From UBA6220 sp041650375 (GTDB lineage: Bacteria > Patescibacteriota > Minisyncoccia > Minisyncoccales > Minisyncoccaceae): a stretch of 64,000 nucleotides of DNA. Where the stretch lies: contig JBAZLH010000003.1 of NCBI GenBank assembly GCA_041650375.1, positions 62,001 to 126,000 on the forward strand, read 5' to 3'. Under the pieces are notes generated by a model. It had not been told where the DNA came from, did not search any database, and was given only the letters and a program-made list of their open reading frames with translations. Below, one piece after another: positions 9,017-16,853 of this stretch (within the stretch, counting starts at the first letter, position 1; every line of letters begins with the position of its first letter). A program made the translations under genes and the position numbers.

Positions 9017-9028
9017 TTGGGCGCTTTT
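9001..9028. terminator. bidirectional hairpin terminator between dedA and ndk
   Basis: Stem GCGCCC (9007-9012) pairs with GGGCGC (9019-9024) across a 6-base loop, with six A before and a T-run after. It can therefore stop the convergent dedA (+) and ndk (-) transcripts. Confidence 0.85.
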
Positions 9029-9030
9029 AT

Positions 9031-9633
9031 TTAATCTTTAAGATTGTCCAAATTTACGTCGTAAAGGATTTCTTCGTTAATGAGGCGGTATTTATACATT
9101 TCGTCTTCTTTGAGCCAAATTTTTATTTCCCTTTCAGCTTCTTCCGGCTTATCGGAGCAATGGATTAAATTCCTGACTGCCCGGCCGTCTATATTGGATA
9201 ATTCGTAAGAATCAATAGTTAAATCTCCGCGGATTGTTCCTATGTCGGAAGTTAAAGGTTCGGTGCCTCCAACGATTTTTTTTACAATGCCCACGGCTTG
9301 ATTGCCTTCCCAGACCATCATTACCACCGGCCCGGCTGTCATAAATTTAATAAGCGCCCTGATAATATCCTTTCCGTATTCAATGGCTGTTTTTTCAATC
9401 GGTAAATTGTTGGCCTTGCGGTTTTCAATGGTGTTTTGGCCTTTGGCTTCAAACCAAACATCGTCTTTATTATAATGTTCCCAATAATTATCCTCGGCGG
9501 TAATCGTTAATTTCATCGCAACTAATTTTAATCCGGTTCTTTCAATTCGATGGATTATATCGCCAATCAAAGAACGCTGCACGCCATCCGGTTTGATTAT
9601 CACAAAAGTTTTTTCTTTTTTAATGTATGCCAT
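9031..9633 (-). CDS. ndk: nucleoside diphosphate kinase (enlarged form)
   Basis: A 200-residue NDK that equilibrates NDP/NTP pools through a phosphohistidine. FVIIKPDGVQRSLIGDII opens the fold, RPLT-like GGTEPLTSDIGTIRGDL follows, and the catalytic His is in NLIHCSD (His158). Typical bacterial NDKs are about 140-155 residues; here roughly 40 extra residues sit between the first helical region and GPVVMMVWEG (about residues 55-95). The catalytic residues are intact. It converges with dedA. Confidence 0.93.
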   Translation of the reverse strand: MAYIKKEKTFVIIKPDGVQRSLIGDIIHRIERTGLKLVAMKLTITAEDNYWEHYNKDDVWFEAKGQNTIENRKANNLPIEKTAIEYGKDIIRALIKFMTAGPVVMMVWEGNQAVGIVKKIVGGTEPLTSDIGTIRGDLTIDSYELSNIDGRAVRNLIHCSDKPEEAEREIKIWLKEDEMYKYRLINEEILYDVNLDNLKD

Positions 9634-9667
9634 ATATTTTTAAAATTAATTATTTTATGTAAAATTT

Positions 9668-10096
9668 TTAACCGGGCAAATCGTAATATGTTTCTTTATT
9701 TTTATAACTTTGGATTGCCAAATCGCACATTTCAAAAAGAGGTTGAGGCAAGCCGCCTAATTCGTGCCAATCCCAAGATTCAGCCTTATCCGGTTCCAGT
9801 ACCATTGGCTCGCCGGAGTCCCATTCGGCAATAACCCCGATGTGGACGTAATGTTTGGGCGCGTATTTCACGATATTTGCTAAAAATTGAAATTGGATAT
9901 TTTTAATTTCAATTCCGCATTCTTCTTTGGTTTCCCTTTTGGCGCAATCCGCAAAAGATTCCATATATTCCAAGTGTCCTCCGGGAAAAGCGTATTCGCC
10001 TTCGCCATGCGAACCTTTTCGCTTGCTCAATAAAATTTTCCCATTCCGAAGTATCATTACTCCGATGCCCACTTTTGGTTTTTGTTGTTCCTCCAT
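9668..10096 (-). CDS. Nudix hydrolase (MutT family)
   Basis: A 142-residue protein with a complete Nudix box (GG-HLEYMESFADCAKRETKEE-CGI, fitting Gx5Ex7REUxEExGU). It probably hydrolyses a nucleoside diphosphate-linked substrate such as an oxidised dNTP, although the box does not define the substrate. It opens with VGIGVMILRNGKILLSKR, typical of the fold. It is served by its own near-leaderless promoter and is unlinked to any pathway gene here. Confidence 0.9.
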   Translation of the reverse strand: MEEQQKPKVGIGVMILRNGKILLSKRKGSHGEGEYAFPGGHLEYMESFADCAKRETKEECGIEIKNIQFQFLANIVKYAPKHYVHIGVIAEWDSGEPMVLEPDKAESWDWHELGGLPQPLFEMCDLAIQSYKNKETYYDLPG

Positions 10097-10105
10097 GTTG
10101 ATACG

Positions 10106-10134
10106 ATTATATATTAATCGATAACATATTTCAA
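10106..10134 (-). promoter_or_regulatory. promoter of the Nudix gene, near-leaderless
   Basis: On the minus strand: TTGAAA, 17 bases, TATAAT. The -10 ends 9 bases before the ATG, so the leader is 0-3 bases. Confidence 0.75.
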
Positions 10135-10136
10135 GA

Positions 10137-10171
10137 AAATAAAAAAGCGGTTAAAATTTTTTTTCCGCTTT
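10137..10171 (-). terminator. terminator of the 226-residue unknown gene
   Basis: On the minus strand AAAGCGG pairs with CCGCTTT across an A/T-rich loop, followed by a T-run. The 5' arm encodes the last residues of the gene. Confidence 0.7.
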
Positions 10172-10831
10172 GTTCGCGCAAATGAGCATTTCTTCAAAAA
10201 TCATATCCGCCAGCTCAAAGACCCTGTCTAGGTGTTTTAAGTTTTGCGGGCGCCGCCATTTGCAGAAAACTTCCGCTTTTACGTGTTTTTCATAAAGAGG
10301 CCAACCTCCTTTGCCGGGCCAATTTTTGGGATAGAAAAAGAACAATGAAAGGGTTTCGTAGCCATAAGGTCCGGGAAAATGGTGAAAATATCTCTCGGCG
10401 GTGCTGGCAGTGCCTCCCATTGGGCCGGGCCCAGGCGTATATGCGCCCCACAAATTTTTGGAAAATTCGTCTTCAAGATTTCTTAACCATCTATCCCATT
10501 CGATTTCTATGATTTCGCAAAAATCGGATGGACTGACGCGCATAAGGATATTTTTAGCGTTTTTTTGTTTTGGGATGCACATTAAAACAGTATTCATTAC
10601 ATCGTCAAATCTTATTTCGCTAACCCATGGTTCCCGGCGGTTAAATGGTGTGCTTATGTCTTCGTCTCGGCTTTCGGCAACATTTTTTAGGAAATTTTCC
10701 TTGAATTTTTTTGTAACCACGATGATGCCTCCAAATTGGGAAAGGGCTTTCCTTCCAAATCTTAATCTATACTTTTTTGCGTTAAAGTCAAGAAAATAAA
10801 AAAGAGGTAAATTATTCAGAACAATAGGCAT
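10151..10831 (-). CDS. unknown protein, 226 residues
   Basis: Not recognised. It is predicted soluble, with no signal peptide or membrane segment. The N-terminal half is basic (KKYRLRFGRKAL). A Gly/Pro-rich segment in the middle (YTPGPGPMGGT) is followed by aromatic-rich sequence (YFHHFPGPYGYETLSLFFFYPKNW). It stands alone between the Nudix gene and the divergent tRNA promoter, with its own terminator. The reading frame is long, starts at an ATG and has no competitor, so it is very likely a real gene of unknown function. Confidence 0.7.
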   Translation of the reverse strand: MPIVLNNLPLFYFLDFNAKKYRLRFGRKALSQFGGIIVVTKKFKENFLKNVAESRDEDISTPFNRREPWVSEIRFDDVMNTVLMCIPKQKNAKNILMRVSPSDFCEIIEIEWDRWLRNLEDEFSKNLWGAYTPGPGPMGGTASTAERYFHHFPGPYGYETLSLFFFYPKNWPGKGGWPLYEKHVKAEVFCKWRRPQNLKHLDRVFELADMIFEEMLICANKAEKKF

Positions 10832-10857
10832 CTACAAAAAGAAAATTACTAGCACTC

Positions 10858-10885
10858 TTGATTTTATCTGTGTTTTTGTTAGAAT
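10858..10885 (+). promoter_or_regulatory. promoter of the tRNA transcript
   Basis: TTGATT, 16 bases, TAGAAT. The first tRNA begins 13 bases after the -10. It is the only good promoter upstream of the three tRNAs. Confidence 0.7.
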
Positions 10886-10897
10886 GGCAATATTCAT

Positions 10898-10968
10898 AGC
10901 GGTTTAGAGGAGTAGTACCTCGCCAGTCTCATAAGCTGGAGACCCTGGTGCAATTCCAGGAACCGCAA
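10898..10968 (+). tRNA. tRNA-Met (CAT), initiator-like with unusual D and T loops
   Basis: A cloverleaf folds with an acceptor having a mismatched first pair (A1/A72), D stem GAGG/CCTC, anticodon stem CCAGT/GCTGG with CAT at 10930-10932, and T stem CCTGG/CCAGG. The unpaired 1-72 position and the GCAAC-type 3' end point to the initiator. However, the three G-C pairs normally found at the base of an initiator anticodon stem are absent. The 7-base D loop has no GG, and the T loop reads TGCAATT instead of TTCRANT. No CCA is encoded. Confidence 0.85.
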
Positions 10969-10995
10969 CATATATTTGTTTGAGTTTTGCTATTC

Positions 10996-11067
10996 GCCTG
11001 AGTAGCTCAGTGGCAGAGCACTCGTTTCATAAGCGAGAGTGCGTGAGTTCAATCCTCACCTCAGGCA
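10996..11067 (+). tRNA. tRNA-Met (CAT), elongator-like
   Basis: A standard cloverleaf: acceptor GCCTGAG/CTCAGGC, D arm GCTC/GAGC, anticodon stem CTCGT/GCGAG with CAT at 11028-11030, T arm GTGAG/CTCAC with a TTCAATC loop. The discriminator is A and no CCA is encoded. CAT could also be the precursor of tRNA-Ile2 (lysidine-modified), but the stem resembles elongator Met. Confidence 0.9.
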
Positions 11068-11109
11068 CCCTTATTGAACGAGTGATTTACGATTGAAAAC
11101 TCAAATTTT

Positions 11110-11182
11110 GGATCCGTAGCGAAATGGTTATCGCGCCTCCCTGTCACGGAGGAGACTGCCGGTTCGAGTCCGGTCGGGTCCG
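11110..11182 (+). tRNA. tRNA-Asp (GTC)
   Basis: Acceptor GGATCCG pairs with CGGGTCC, the anticodon stem is CCTCC/GGAGG with GTC at 11143-11145, and the T arm is GCCGG/CCGGT with TTCGAGT. The discriminator is G, as expected for Asp. CCA is not encoded. It is the last gene of the tRNA transcript, followed by a hairpin terminator. Confidence 0.95.
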
Positions 11183-11196
11183 CTTTCAATTAAAAC

Positions 11197-11218
11197 ACCT
11201 CCCATTCGGGAGGTTTTT
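11197..11218 (+). terminator. terminator of the tRNA operon
   Basis: A perfect 7-bp stem ACCTCCC/GGGAGGT with a 4-base ATTC loop and a T5 tail, 14 bases after tRNA-Asp. Confidence 0.9.
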
Positions 11219-11404
11219 AAATTGAATATGAAATCCGGACTCGAACCGAGGAAGGGGTCGGGAAAACTGGGTTTCCCGTGTAGGAAAATATTAAAAACCG
11301 AGGGTTTTTAAAAGGAGCGAAGCGACGTGTGAGAGTCCGTCGGTAGGGCGAGTCCGGCACAATAAGGGCCCGAGTCCGGTATAATAAAAATTAAGTTACC
11401 GGTT
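11219..11404. repeat. tRNA T-arm-derived degenerate repeats, no gene
   Basis: This gap holds an inverted 14-base copy of the tRNA-Asp T arm (11235-11248). It also holds two direct, imperfect copies of a GGSCGAGTCCGGYAYAATAA-like unit (about 11346-11365 and 11367-11386). In addition there are two hairpins: GGGAAA/TTTCCC near 11260-11277 and TTAAAAACC/GGTTTTTAA near 11290-11310. No reading frame is convincing. It looks like scrambled tRNA-end sequence, as left by repeated integration or recombination at a tRNA. Confidence 0.55.
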
Positions 11405-11923
11405 CTATATTACTTTTAACTCTATTAGAAAATCGTTAATTTCGCTTGCTATTTTTTCAACAAATTCCGGGTCAACTTTGTAAGCCGGGTCAACTTTTAC
11501 TTTGTTTGCCAAATAAACCAGCGCATCAATAGTTTCGGGATTGCTGATGGGTTTTTGTTCGGCGATTTGCGGAAGCATTTCGTTTAAATCTTTTCCGTCA
11601 TACCTTAATTCCCTAAAGATATCATAAAGCATGCTTTCCAAATTCACTATCGCCAGCTTGTAGTTTATGTCGTCTTTTTTTCGCAACGCCACGATAATTT
11701 GTTTCCAGCGGTTTAAAGTGTAAGTTTTTAAATCAAAAGACGGATTTTTAAAATCGCGGTAGATTCTGCGTTTCTCGGCCATTAAATAATATTGCTTGGT
11801 TACGTAAAAAGTAATCAGGGCGATAAAAAATATTGAGATAATAATAAACACCACCTTAAACGGCAACAAAGCGCTGTTTAATTGGTGCGAAGTTAGAAAA
11901 TTATTAATATCATCTAATGCCAT
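11405..11923 (-). CDS. small membrane-anchored protein of unknown function
   Basis: A 172-residue protein with one N-terminal membrane helix (about residues 22-44, VVFIIISIFFIALITFYVT) and a charged cytoplasmic-type helical domain. It is not recognised. Its start overlaps the end of gatA by 14 bp, so translation is probably coupled to gatA. The second half contains LRYDGKDLNEMLPQI, which suggests a helical interaction domain but no enzyme motif. Confidence 0.7.
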   Translation of the reverse strand: MALDDINNFLTSHQLNSALLPFKVVFIIISIFFIALITFYVTKQYYLMAEKRRIYRDFKNPSFDLKTYTLNRWKQIIVALRKKDDINYKLAIVNLESMLYDIFRELRYDGKDLNEMLPQIAEQKPISNPETIDALVYLANKVKVDPAYKVDPEFVEKIASEINDFLIELKVI

Positions 11924-13340
11924 AATTTTTTTGCAAGAAATTAGCGACGCTGAAAATTAAGTTTTCTTTAAGGGCCGGAGCGACAAGCTGCAGGCCAATC
12001 GGCAGGTTATTCGCAAAGCCGCATGGAATTGACATTCCGGGCAAACCGGCCAGCGGAACGGAAACAGTATAAACATCCGCCAAATACATTGATAAGGGGT
12101 CTTCGGTTTTTTCGCCTATTTTAAAAGGCAATATTGGCGAAGTCGGACTCATAATAATGTCAACTTTTTCAAACGCGTCATCAAAATCTTTTTTAATCAA
12201 GGTTCTGACTTTTAACGCTTTCTTGTAATAAGCGTCATAATAGCCTGCGGACAAAGTATAAGTGCCGAGCATTATTCTTTTTTTCACTTCGGCTCCAAAT
12301 CCAGCGGTCCTGTTTTGCAAATACGAATCAACGATATCCCAGTCCCCGTCTTTTACTATTTCACTATACCTTATTCCGTCAAATCTCGCCAAGTTGGCGC
12401 TGGCTTCCGCCGGGGCGATAATGTAATAACAAGCCAAAGCGTATTCGGCGTGCGGCAAGCTGATTTCAATTATTTCCGCGCCGTTTTGTTTGTAAAAATC
12501 AATGGCCTTTCTGACCGATTCTTCAATAATTGGATCCAAGCCCTCGCCGAAATATTCTTTCGGCACTCCGATTTTTAAATTTTTAACGTCAAAAGTTTTT
12601 TCATCCAATGGCAGGTCAAAACTCGTGGAATCGCATCTGTCTTTGCCTTTAATCGCGTCAAAAACAATTTTACAATCATCGGAATTTTTCGCAATAGGCC
12701 CGATTTGGTCCAAGGAAGATGCGTAAGCGATTACGCCATAACGCGAAACCGCGCCATAGGTCGGCTTTACGCCGTTAACGCCGCAAAAGGCTGCCGGTTG
12801 CCGGATGGATCCGCCAGTGTCCGAACCCAAAGCAAAAACACACATATCCGCGGCCACGGCAGCGGCTGACCCACCCGAACTTCCGCCGGGAACTCGTTCA
12901 AGGTCATGGGGATTTTTGGTTGGGAAGAATCCGGAATTTTCACACGAAGAACCCATGGCGAATTCGTCCATATTGGTTTTACCCAAAAATATAGCGCCTT
13001 GTTCTTCCAGTTTTTTAATAACTGTGGCGTTATAGGTTGCTCTGTAATCTTTTAAAAATTTTGAACCCGCGGTGCACTGTTCGCCTTTTACCATTATATT
13101 GTCTTTGATGGCGCAAGGAATGCCGGTTAGCGGCTGTTCTTTGCCTTCGGCAATCATTTTATCCGCGATTTCAGCTTGGTTTAACGCCAGCTTTTCGGTA
13201 ACGCAAAGAAAAGCCTTTACTTCCAAGTCTTTTTCTTTAATTTTTTTCAAATAGGCTTTGGTTAATTCAACGGCCGTATATTCTTTATTTTTAAAGGCCT
13301 GCTTGATTTTATCAATTGTTAAGCCGGTTAAGTCAATCAT
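11910..13340 (-). CDS. gatA: GatA, amidase subunit of aspartyl/glutamyl-tRNA amidotransferase
   Basis: A 476-residue amidase-signature enzyme that releases ammonia from glutamine and passes it to GatB. The Ser-Ser-Lys triad is visible: the catalytic Lys in IPCAIKDNI, and GGSSGGSAAAVAA plus GSDTGGSIRQPAAFCG for the serines. The length is normal. It overlaps gatC by 8 bp and the downstream membrane protein by 14 bp. Confidence 0.97.
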   Translation of the reverse strand: MIDLTGLTIDKIKQAFKNKEYTAVELTKAYLKKIKEKDLEVKAFLCVTEKLALNQAEIADKMIAEGKEQPLTGIPCAIKDNIMVKGEQCTAGSKFLKDYRATYNATVIKKLEEQGAIFLGKTNMDEFAMGSSCENSGFFPTKNPHDLERVPGGSSGGSAAAVAADMCVFALGSDTGGSIRQPAAFCGVNGVKPTYGAVSRYGVIAYASSLDQIGPIAKNSDDCKIVFDAIKGKDRCDSTSFDLPLDEKTFDVKNLKIGVPKEYFGEGLDPIIEESVRKAIDFYKQNGAEIIEISLPHAEYALACYYIIAPAEASANLARFDGIRYSEIVKDGDWDIVDSYLQNRTAGFGAEVKKRIMLGTYTLSAGYYDAYYKKALKVRTLIKKDFDDAFEKVDIIMSPTSPILPFKIGEKTEDPLSMYLADVYTVSVPLAGLPGMSIPCGFANNLPIGLQLVAPALKENLIFSVANFLQKNYGIR

Positions 13341-13626
13341 TGTTATTCAATATTTTTTTAACTTCCAAATAATTATCCCGTTGGCGCGGCATTAAAGCGG
13401 CTAAAAGTTTCACGTCCGCAAAATTCCTTTCTTTATCTTCGCGGAAGACATTTTCCACATTAGCCATATTCGCGGTTTCTTCAATTAAAGAAACGTCCAA
13501 TTCTTTCAGCTTGTTTACATAGTCCAAAATAGAAGAAAAATCTTGCTCAAATTTCTTCATTTCTTCCTCGTTTATTTTTAAGTAAGAAAGTTTAGCGATT
13601 TTTTTTACGTCTTCTTCAGAAATCAT
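13333..13626 (-). CDS. gatC: GatC, aspartyl/glutamyl-tRNA amidotransferase subunit C
   Basis: A 97-residue GatC with the usual opening (EEDVKKIAKLSYLKINEEE), the central FSSILDYVNKLKELD and the C-terminal REDKE-type segment. It is the clamp between GatA and GatB. It precedes gatA with an 8-bp overlap. A five-unit heptanucleotide array lies directly upstream of its ATG. Confidence 0.95.
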   Translation of the reverse strand: MISEEDVKKIAKLSYLKINEEEMKKFEQDFSSILDYVNKLKELDVSLIEETANMANVENVFREDKERNFADVKLLAALMPRQRDNYLEVKKILNNND

Positions 13627-13632
13627 ATGATA

Positions 13633-13667
13633 GTATTTAGTATATAGTATTTTGTATTTGGTATTTA
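13633..13667. repeat. heptanucleotide tandem array, five units
   Basis: Five 7-bp units of the GTATTTN/GTATATA type lie 6 bases upstream of gatC. The order of units is nearly identical to the array at 14062-14096. Confidence 0.8.
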
Positions 13668-13715
13668 GCGTAAAAACCTAAATCAATATTAGAACAATTC
13701 AAGGTTTTGGGCAAA

Positions 13716-14048
13716 TTATTTTTTGAAAAAACCCATTGTCCAATTCCAGCCAAAAACAATGGCATTCCAAATTTCTCCGGGCATAGTCCGGGCTTCTTCG
13801 CTGAATTCTTTTGCCGCGGCCGGCATATTTTTTTGAAGCCATGTTTCAACATTGGTAAATGTTTTTTGGCAAAATGGAAGGATTTGTTCTTGCCAGCTTT
13901 TTGTGGCTTCGGGCAACTTTTCTTCCACCGTTGTTTTAATATTGCTTACAGTTGTATCAATAGTATCGGTTTCCGCCCGAACCAACGAGCCGAACATAAA
14001 TAACGCGAACAATAAACAAGCTGAAAGAGCGATTTTTTTGTTAAGCAT
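13716..14048 (-). CDS. small secreted or periplasm-facing protein, unknown
   Basis: A 110-residue protein with a clear signal peptide (positively charged MLNKK, hydrophobic core to about residue 22, cleavage near VRAE). The mature part is helical and acidic/amphipathic, with EEKLPEATKSW and AAAKEFSEEA segments and an aromatic C-terminus (GWNWTMGFFKK). It is not recognised. It lies between gltX and gatC, flanked on both sides by heptanucleotide arrays. Confidence 0.7.
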   Translation of the reverse strand: MLNKKIALSACLLFALFMFGSLVRAETDTIDTTVSNIKTTVEEKLPEATKSWQEQILPFCQKTFTNVETWLQKNMPAAAKEFSEEARTMPGEIWNAIVFGWNWTMGFFKK

Positions 14049-14061
14049 GTTTTGTTATTAA

Positions 14062-14096
14062 GTATTTAGTATAAAGTATTTTGTATTTGGTATTTA
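14062..14096. repeat. heptanucleotide tandem array, five units
   Basis: Five 7-bp GTATTTN/GTATAAA units lie 13 bases upstream of the 110-residue ORF and 17 bases after the gltX stop. Confidence 0.8.
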
Positions 14097-14113
14097 GAAA
14101 CGCGTACCCTTAT

Positions 14114-15676
14114 TTATGTTTCTTTTATTAATTGAAGGGCTGAATCAATTCGTTGAAGAGTTTTTTCTTTACCCAGCGCTTCGGCAATTTCTATCGGCCC
14201 GGCTGAATTTTTTTTGCCGGTCAGCGCCACCCTTAAGGGCCAAAGCAAATTGCCGCGATTCGGCATTTTTTCAGCTTGTTCCATTAAAATCGGCTCCAAG
14301 TTATCTTTATTAAAATTGTTTTCATCAATATTGGATAATATTTCATGCGATTTTTTTAAAGATTCCACTAGGTCAACGTCAGTCATTTCTTTCCAGTTTA
14401 AAAGTTCTTTCTCGTAAGCCAAATCTTTTACGAAAAACAAATCAACCATTTCAACTATTTCGGAAAGCTTTTTCAAACGTTCTTGGTATAAAGCGACTAC
14501 TTTTTCCAAATAATTAAACATAACTTCTTCTCCCGTATTTTTGATTTCATAAAGCTCCGCGGCTTTTTCTTCAATCAGCCCGGCCTTTTCCAAATACGGA
14601 ACAACCATTTCGGTTAAATCCGCCAAAGGCTTTTTGCGGATGTAAAATCCGTTAATCCAATCCAGCTTATCAATATTAAAAATCGCTCCGGCTTTTTGGA
14701 TTTTCTCCAAAGAAAAATCCTTAATCAATTCATCCATTGAATATATTTCTTTTTCCGTGCCCGGATTCCATCCCAGGAAAGCGATAAAATTAATCAGCGC
14801 TTCCGGAAGATAACCGGCGTCTTTATAATCCACCACAGATGTTTTGCCGTCGCGCTTGCTTAATTTTTTCTTGTCCGGACCGAGAATTAAAGGTATGTGC
14901 GCGTATTGCGGCTGCTTAAAGCCCAAGGCCTCAATCAAAAGGATTTGTTTGGGCGCGTTGCTCAAATGTTCATCGCCGCGGATAATGTGGCTGATTTTCA
15001 TTTCTTCGTCGTCCACAACCACGGTAAAATTATATAAAGCATTATCCAAATCTTTGGCAATCACAATGTCCCCGATTATATTGGAGTCAAATTCAACCTC
15101 GCCCTTGATTAAATCATTAAAAATTATTTTATGGTTTAATGGGCATTTGAATCGTATCACCGAATCCTTACCTTGCGCCAAGCATTGTTCAACTTCGCTT
15201 CTGCCTAGATCCCGGCATTTGCCTTTGTAAATCGGGGCTTCACCGATAGACATTAAATATTGCTTTTCCGCTTCCACGTCTTCGCGGCTGCAAAAACAAT
15301 AATAAGCCGTGCCGTTCGCGAGCATTTGCTGCAAGTATTTTTTGTAAATATCTTTTCTTTCGCTCTGCCTGTAAGGCGCGTACGGGCCGACATAATCCAT
15401 TTTATAATCATCCGGGTTAAATTTTTGCCCATTGATTAAAGCCGGGCCCTCGTCCCAATTTATTTGCAGCCATTCCAAAATTTTAATAAGCTCGTGCTCC
15501 CATTCAAATTTTGACCTTTCCGCGTCAGTGTCTTCAATTCTAAGCACGTATTGCCCGTTTTTTTGTTTGGCGTACAGGTAATTAAACAAACAAGTCCTTA
15601 AGCTGCCAATATGAACATGGCCCGTTGGCGACGGGGCGAATCTTGTTCGGACAATTGGAGTATCTTTATTAACCAT
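14114..15676 (-). CDS. gltX: glutamyl-tRNA synthetase
   Basis: A 520-residue class I synthetase. The HIGH motif appears as HVHIGS in RFAPSPTGHVHIGSLRT and the KMSKS loop as KKLSKRDG. A zinc-site-like cluster (YYCFCSREDVEA) follows the acceptor-binding region. Because gatA, gatB and gatC are present, it is probably the non-discriminating form that also charges tRNA-Gln. It sits 9 bp after murG, an unusual neighbour for a synthetase but typical of very packed genomes. Confidence 0.96.
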   Translation of the reverse strand: MVNKDTPIVRTRFAPSPTGHVHIGSLRTCLFNYLYAKQKNGQYVLRIEDTDAERSKFEWEHELIKILEWLQINWDEGPALINGQKFNPDDYKMDYVGPYAPYRQSERKDIYKKYLQQMLANGTAYYCFCSREDVEAEKQYLMSIGEAPIYKGKCRDLGRSEVEQCLAQGKDSVIRFKCPLNHKIIFNDLIKGEVEFDSNIIGDIVIAKDLDNALYNFTVVVDDEEMKISHIIRGDEHLSNAPKQILLIEALGFKQPQYAHIPLILGPDKKKLSKRDGKTSVVDYKDAGYLPEALINFIAFLGWNPGTEKEIYSMDELIKDFSLEKIQKAGAIFNIDKLDWINGFYIRKKPLADLTEMVVPYLEKAGLIEEKAAELYEIKNTGEEVMFNYLEKVVALYQERLKKLSEIVEMVDLFFVKDLAYEKELLNWKEMTDVDLVESLKKSHEILSNIDENNFNKDNLEPILMEQAEKMPNRGNLLWPLRVALTGKKNSAGPIEIAEALGKEKTLQRIDSALQLIKET

Positions 15677-15685
15677 ACTTTATGT

Positions 15686-16816
15686 TTATTGCGTTATCCC
15701 CAAAAAGTCAATTAAATATTTGGCGATATTGTCGGCTGCCTTAGGTTTGGCGAAATTCGCGGCCGCTTTGCTCATTAATTCCAAATTGCCGTAAGTTACC
15801 AAATCAAGAGTTTTTTCCAGGAAAAAATTGGGCGTAAGATTGCCCTCTTCAATCACAATCGCGGCTCCGGACTCGGCGTAAGCATAGGCGTTTTTTACTT
15901 GATGGTTTTGGGCCGATTCCGGAAGCGGAATCAAGATGCTTGGCTTTTTAAAAGCCGCGACTTCAAAAATAGTTCCCGCGCCCGCTCGGCTGATTACGCA
16001 ATTTGAAACAAATAAAGCGCTTTTCATTTGCGTTTCGTTTAAAAAAGGATACGGGTGGTAATTGGAGTGCAATTCCTTGGGCACGAACGCTTGCAGGGCG
16101 GTTTGCGCTTTTTCAAAATCATTGTAACCCGTTTGGTGGACAACTTCAAAAACTTTTAACAGTTGCGGCAAAATTTGGAAAATCAATTCATTTATTCTAG
16201 TGCTGCCCTGTGAGCCGCCCAAAATAAGCAGAACCGGCTTTTCGGAAATCACGCCGATTTCCCGGCGTGCGTTTTTAAAATCACCCAGCAGAATCTCTTC
16301 CCGGATAGGATTGCCTGCCAAAACCATTTTGTTTGTCTTAAAAAAAGAAGTTTGTTTTATCGGGAAAGAAACAAAAATAGTTTGGCTGAAATAACTCAGT
16401 ATTCTGTTTGCCAATCCCGGGGCAACGTCAGACTCATGCAAAAAAACCGGAATTCCCAAAAGCCAACCGGCGAAAGTAGCGGGCAGGGCGCCGTAACCAC
16501 CTTTGCAAAATATCATGTCCGGAGCGGAAAAAAATAAAATTAAAAACGCTTGGATAATCCCCAAGGGAATTTTTATAAAAATATCAACAATGTTTTGCAA
16601 CAAGCTGAGCGGAGTAAAGTAACGGCGCGCTTTGCCGGAAAGAATAAAGTAAGTTTTCAGGCCTTCTTTAAAGAATAATTTTGAAACAAATTCATCTTCC
16701 GGGCCCATATACGATAAATCAACTTTGGTGCCGCATCTTTTTTTTATTTCTCGGGCAATAGCAATAATGGGAAAAACATGCCCGCCCGTGCCTCCACCGC
16801 TAAATAATATCTTCAT
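15686..16816 (-). CDS. murG: UDP-GlcNAc:undecaprenyl-PP-MurNAc-pentapeptide GlcNAc transferase
   Basis: A 376-residue GT28 enzyme that makes lipid II on the inner membrane face. Landmarks are SGGGTGGHVFP at the N-terminus, GGYGALPATFAGWLLGIPVFLHESD, GGSQGSTRIN, and the donor-site segment ISRAGAGTIFEVAAFKKPSILIPLP. It lies 37 bp after ftsW, part of the wall cluster murD-ftsW-murG. Confidence 0.96.
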   Translation of the reverse strand: MKILFSGGGTGGHVFPIIAIAREIKKRCGTKVDLSYMGPEDEFVSKLFFKEGLKTYFILSGKARRYFTPLSLLQNIVDIFIKIPLGIIQAFLILFFSAPDMIFCKGGYGALPATFAGWLLGIPVFLHESDVAPGLANRILSYFSQTIFVSFPIKQTSFFKTNKMVLAGNPIREEILLGDFKNARREIGVISEKPVLLILGGSQGSTRINELIFQILPQLLKVFEVVHQTGYNDFEKAQTALQAFVPKELHSNYHPYPFLNETQMKSALFVSNCVISRAGAGTIFEVAAFKKPSILIPLPESAQNHQVKNAYAYAESGAAIVIEEGNLTPNFFLEKTLDLVTYGNLELMSKAAANFAKPKAADNIAKYLIDFLGITQ

Positions 16817-16853
16817 GGTTTAACTATAATATTTTTTAAATGTTTTAACAAGA

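Noticed and set aside
13637..13852. 71-residue minus-strand frame overlapping the 110-residue ORF
   Set aside because: Different frame of the same region; the signal-peptide ORF is the convincing one.
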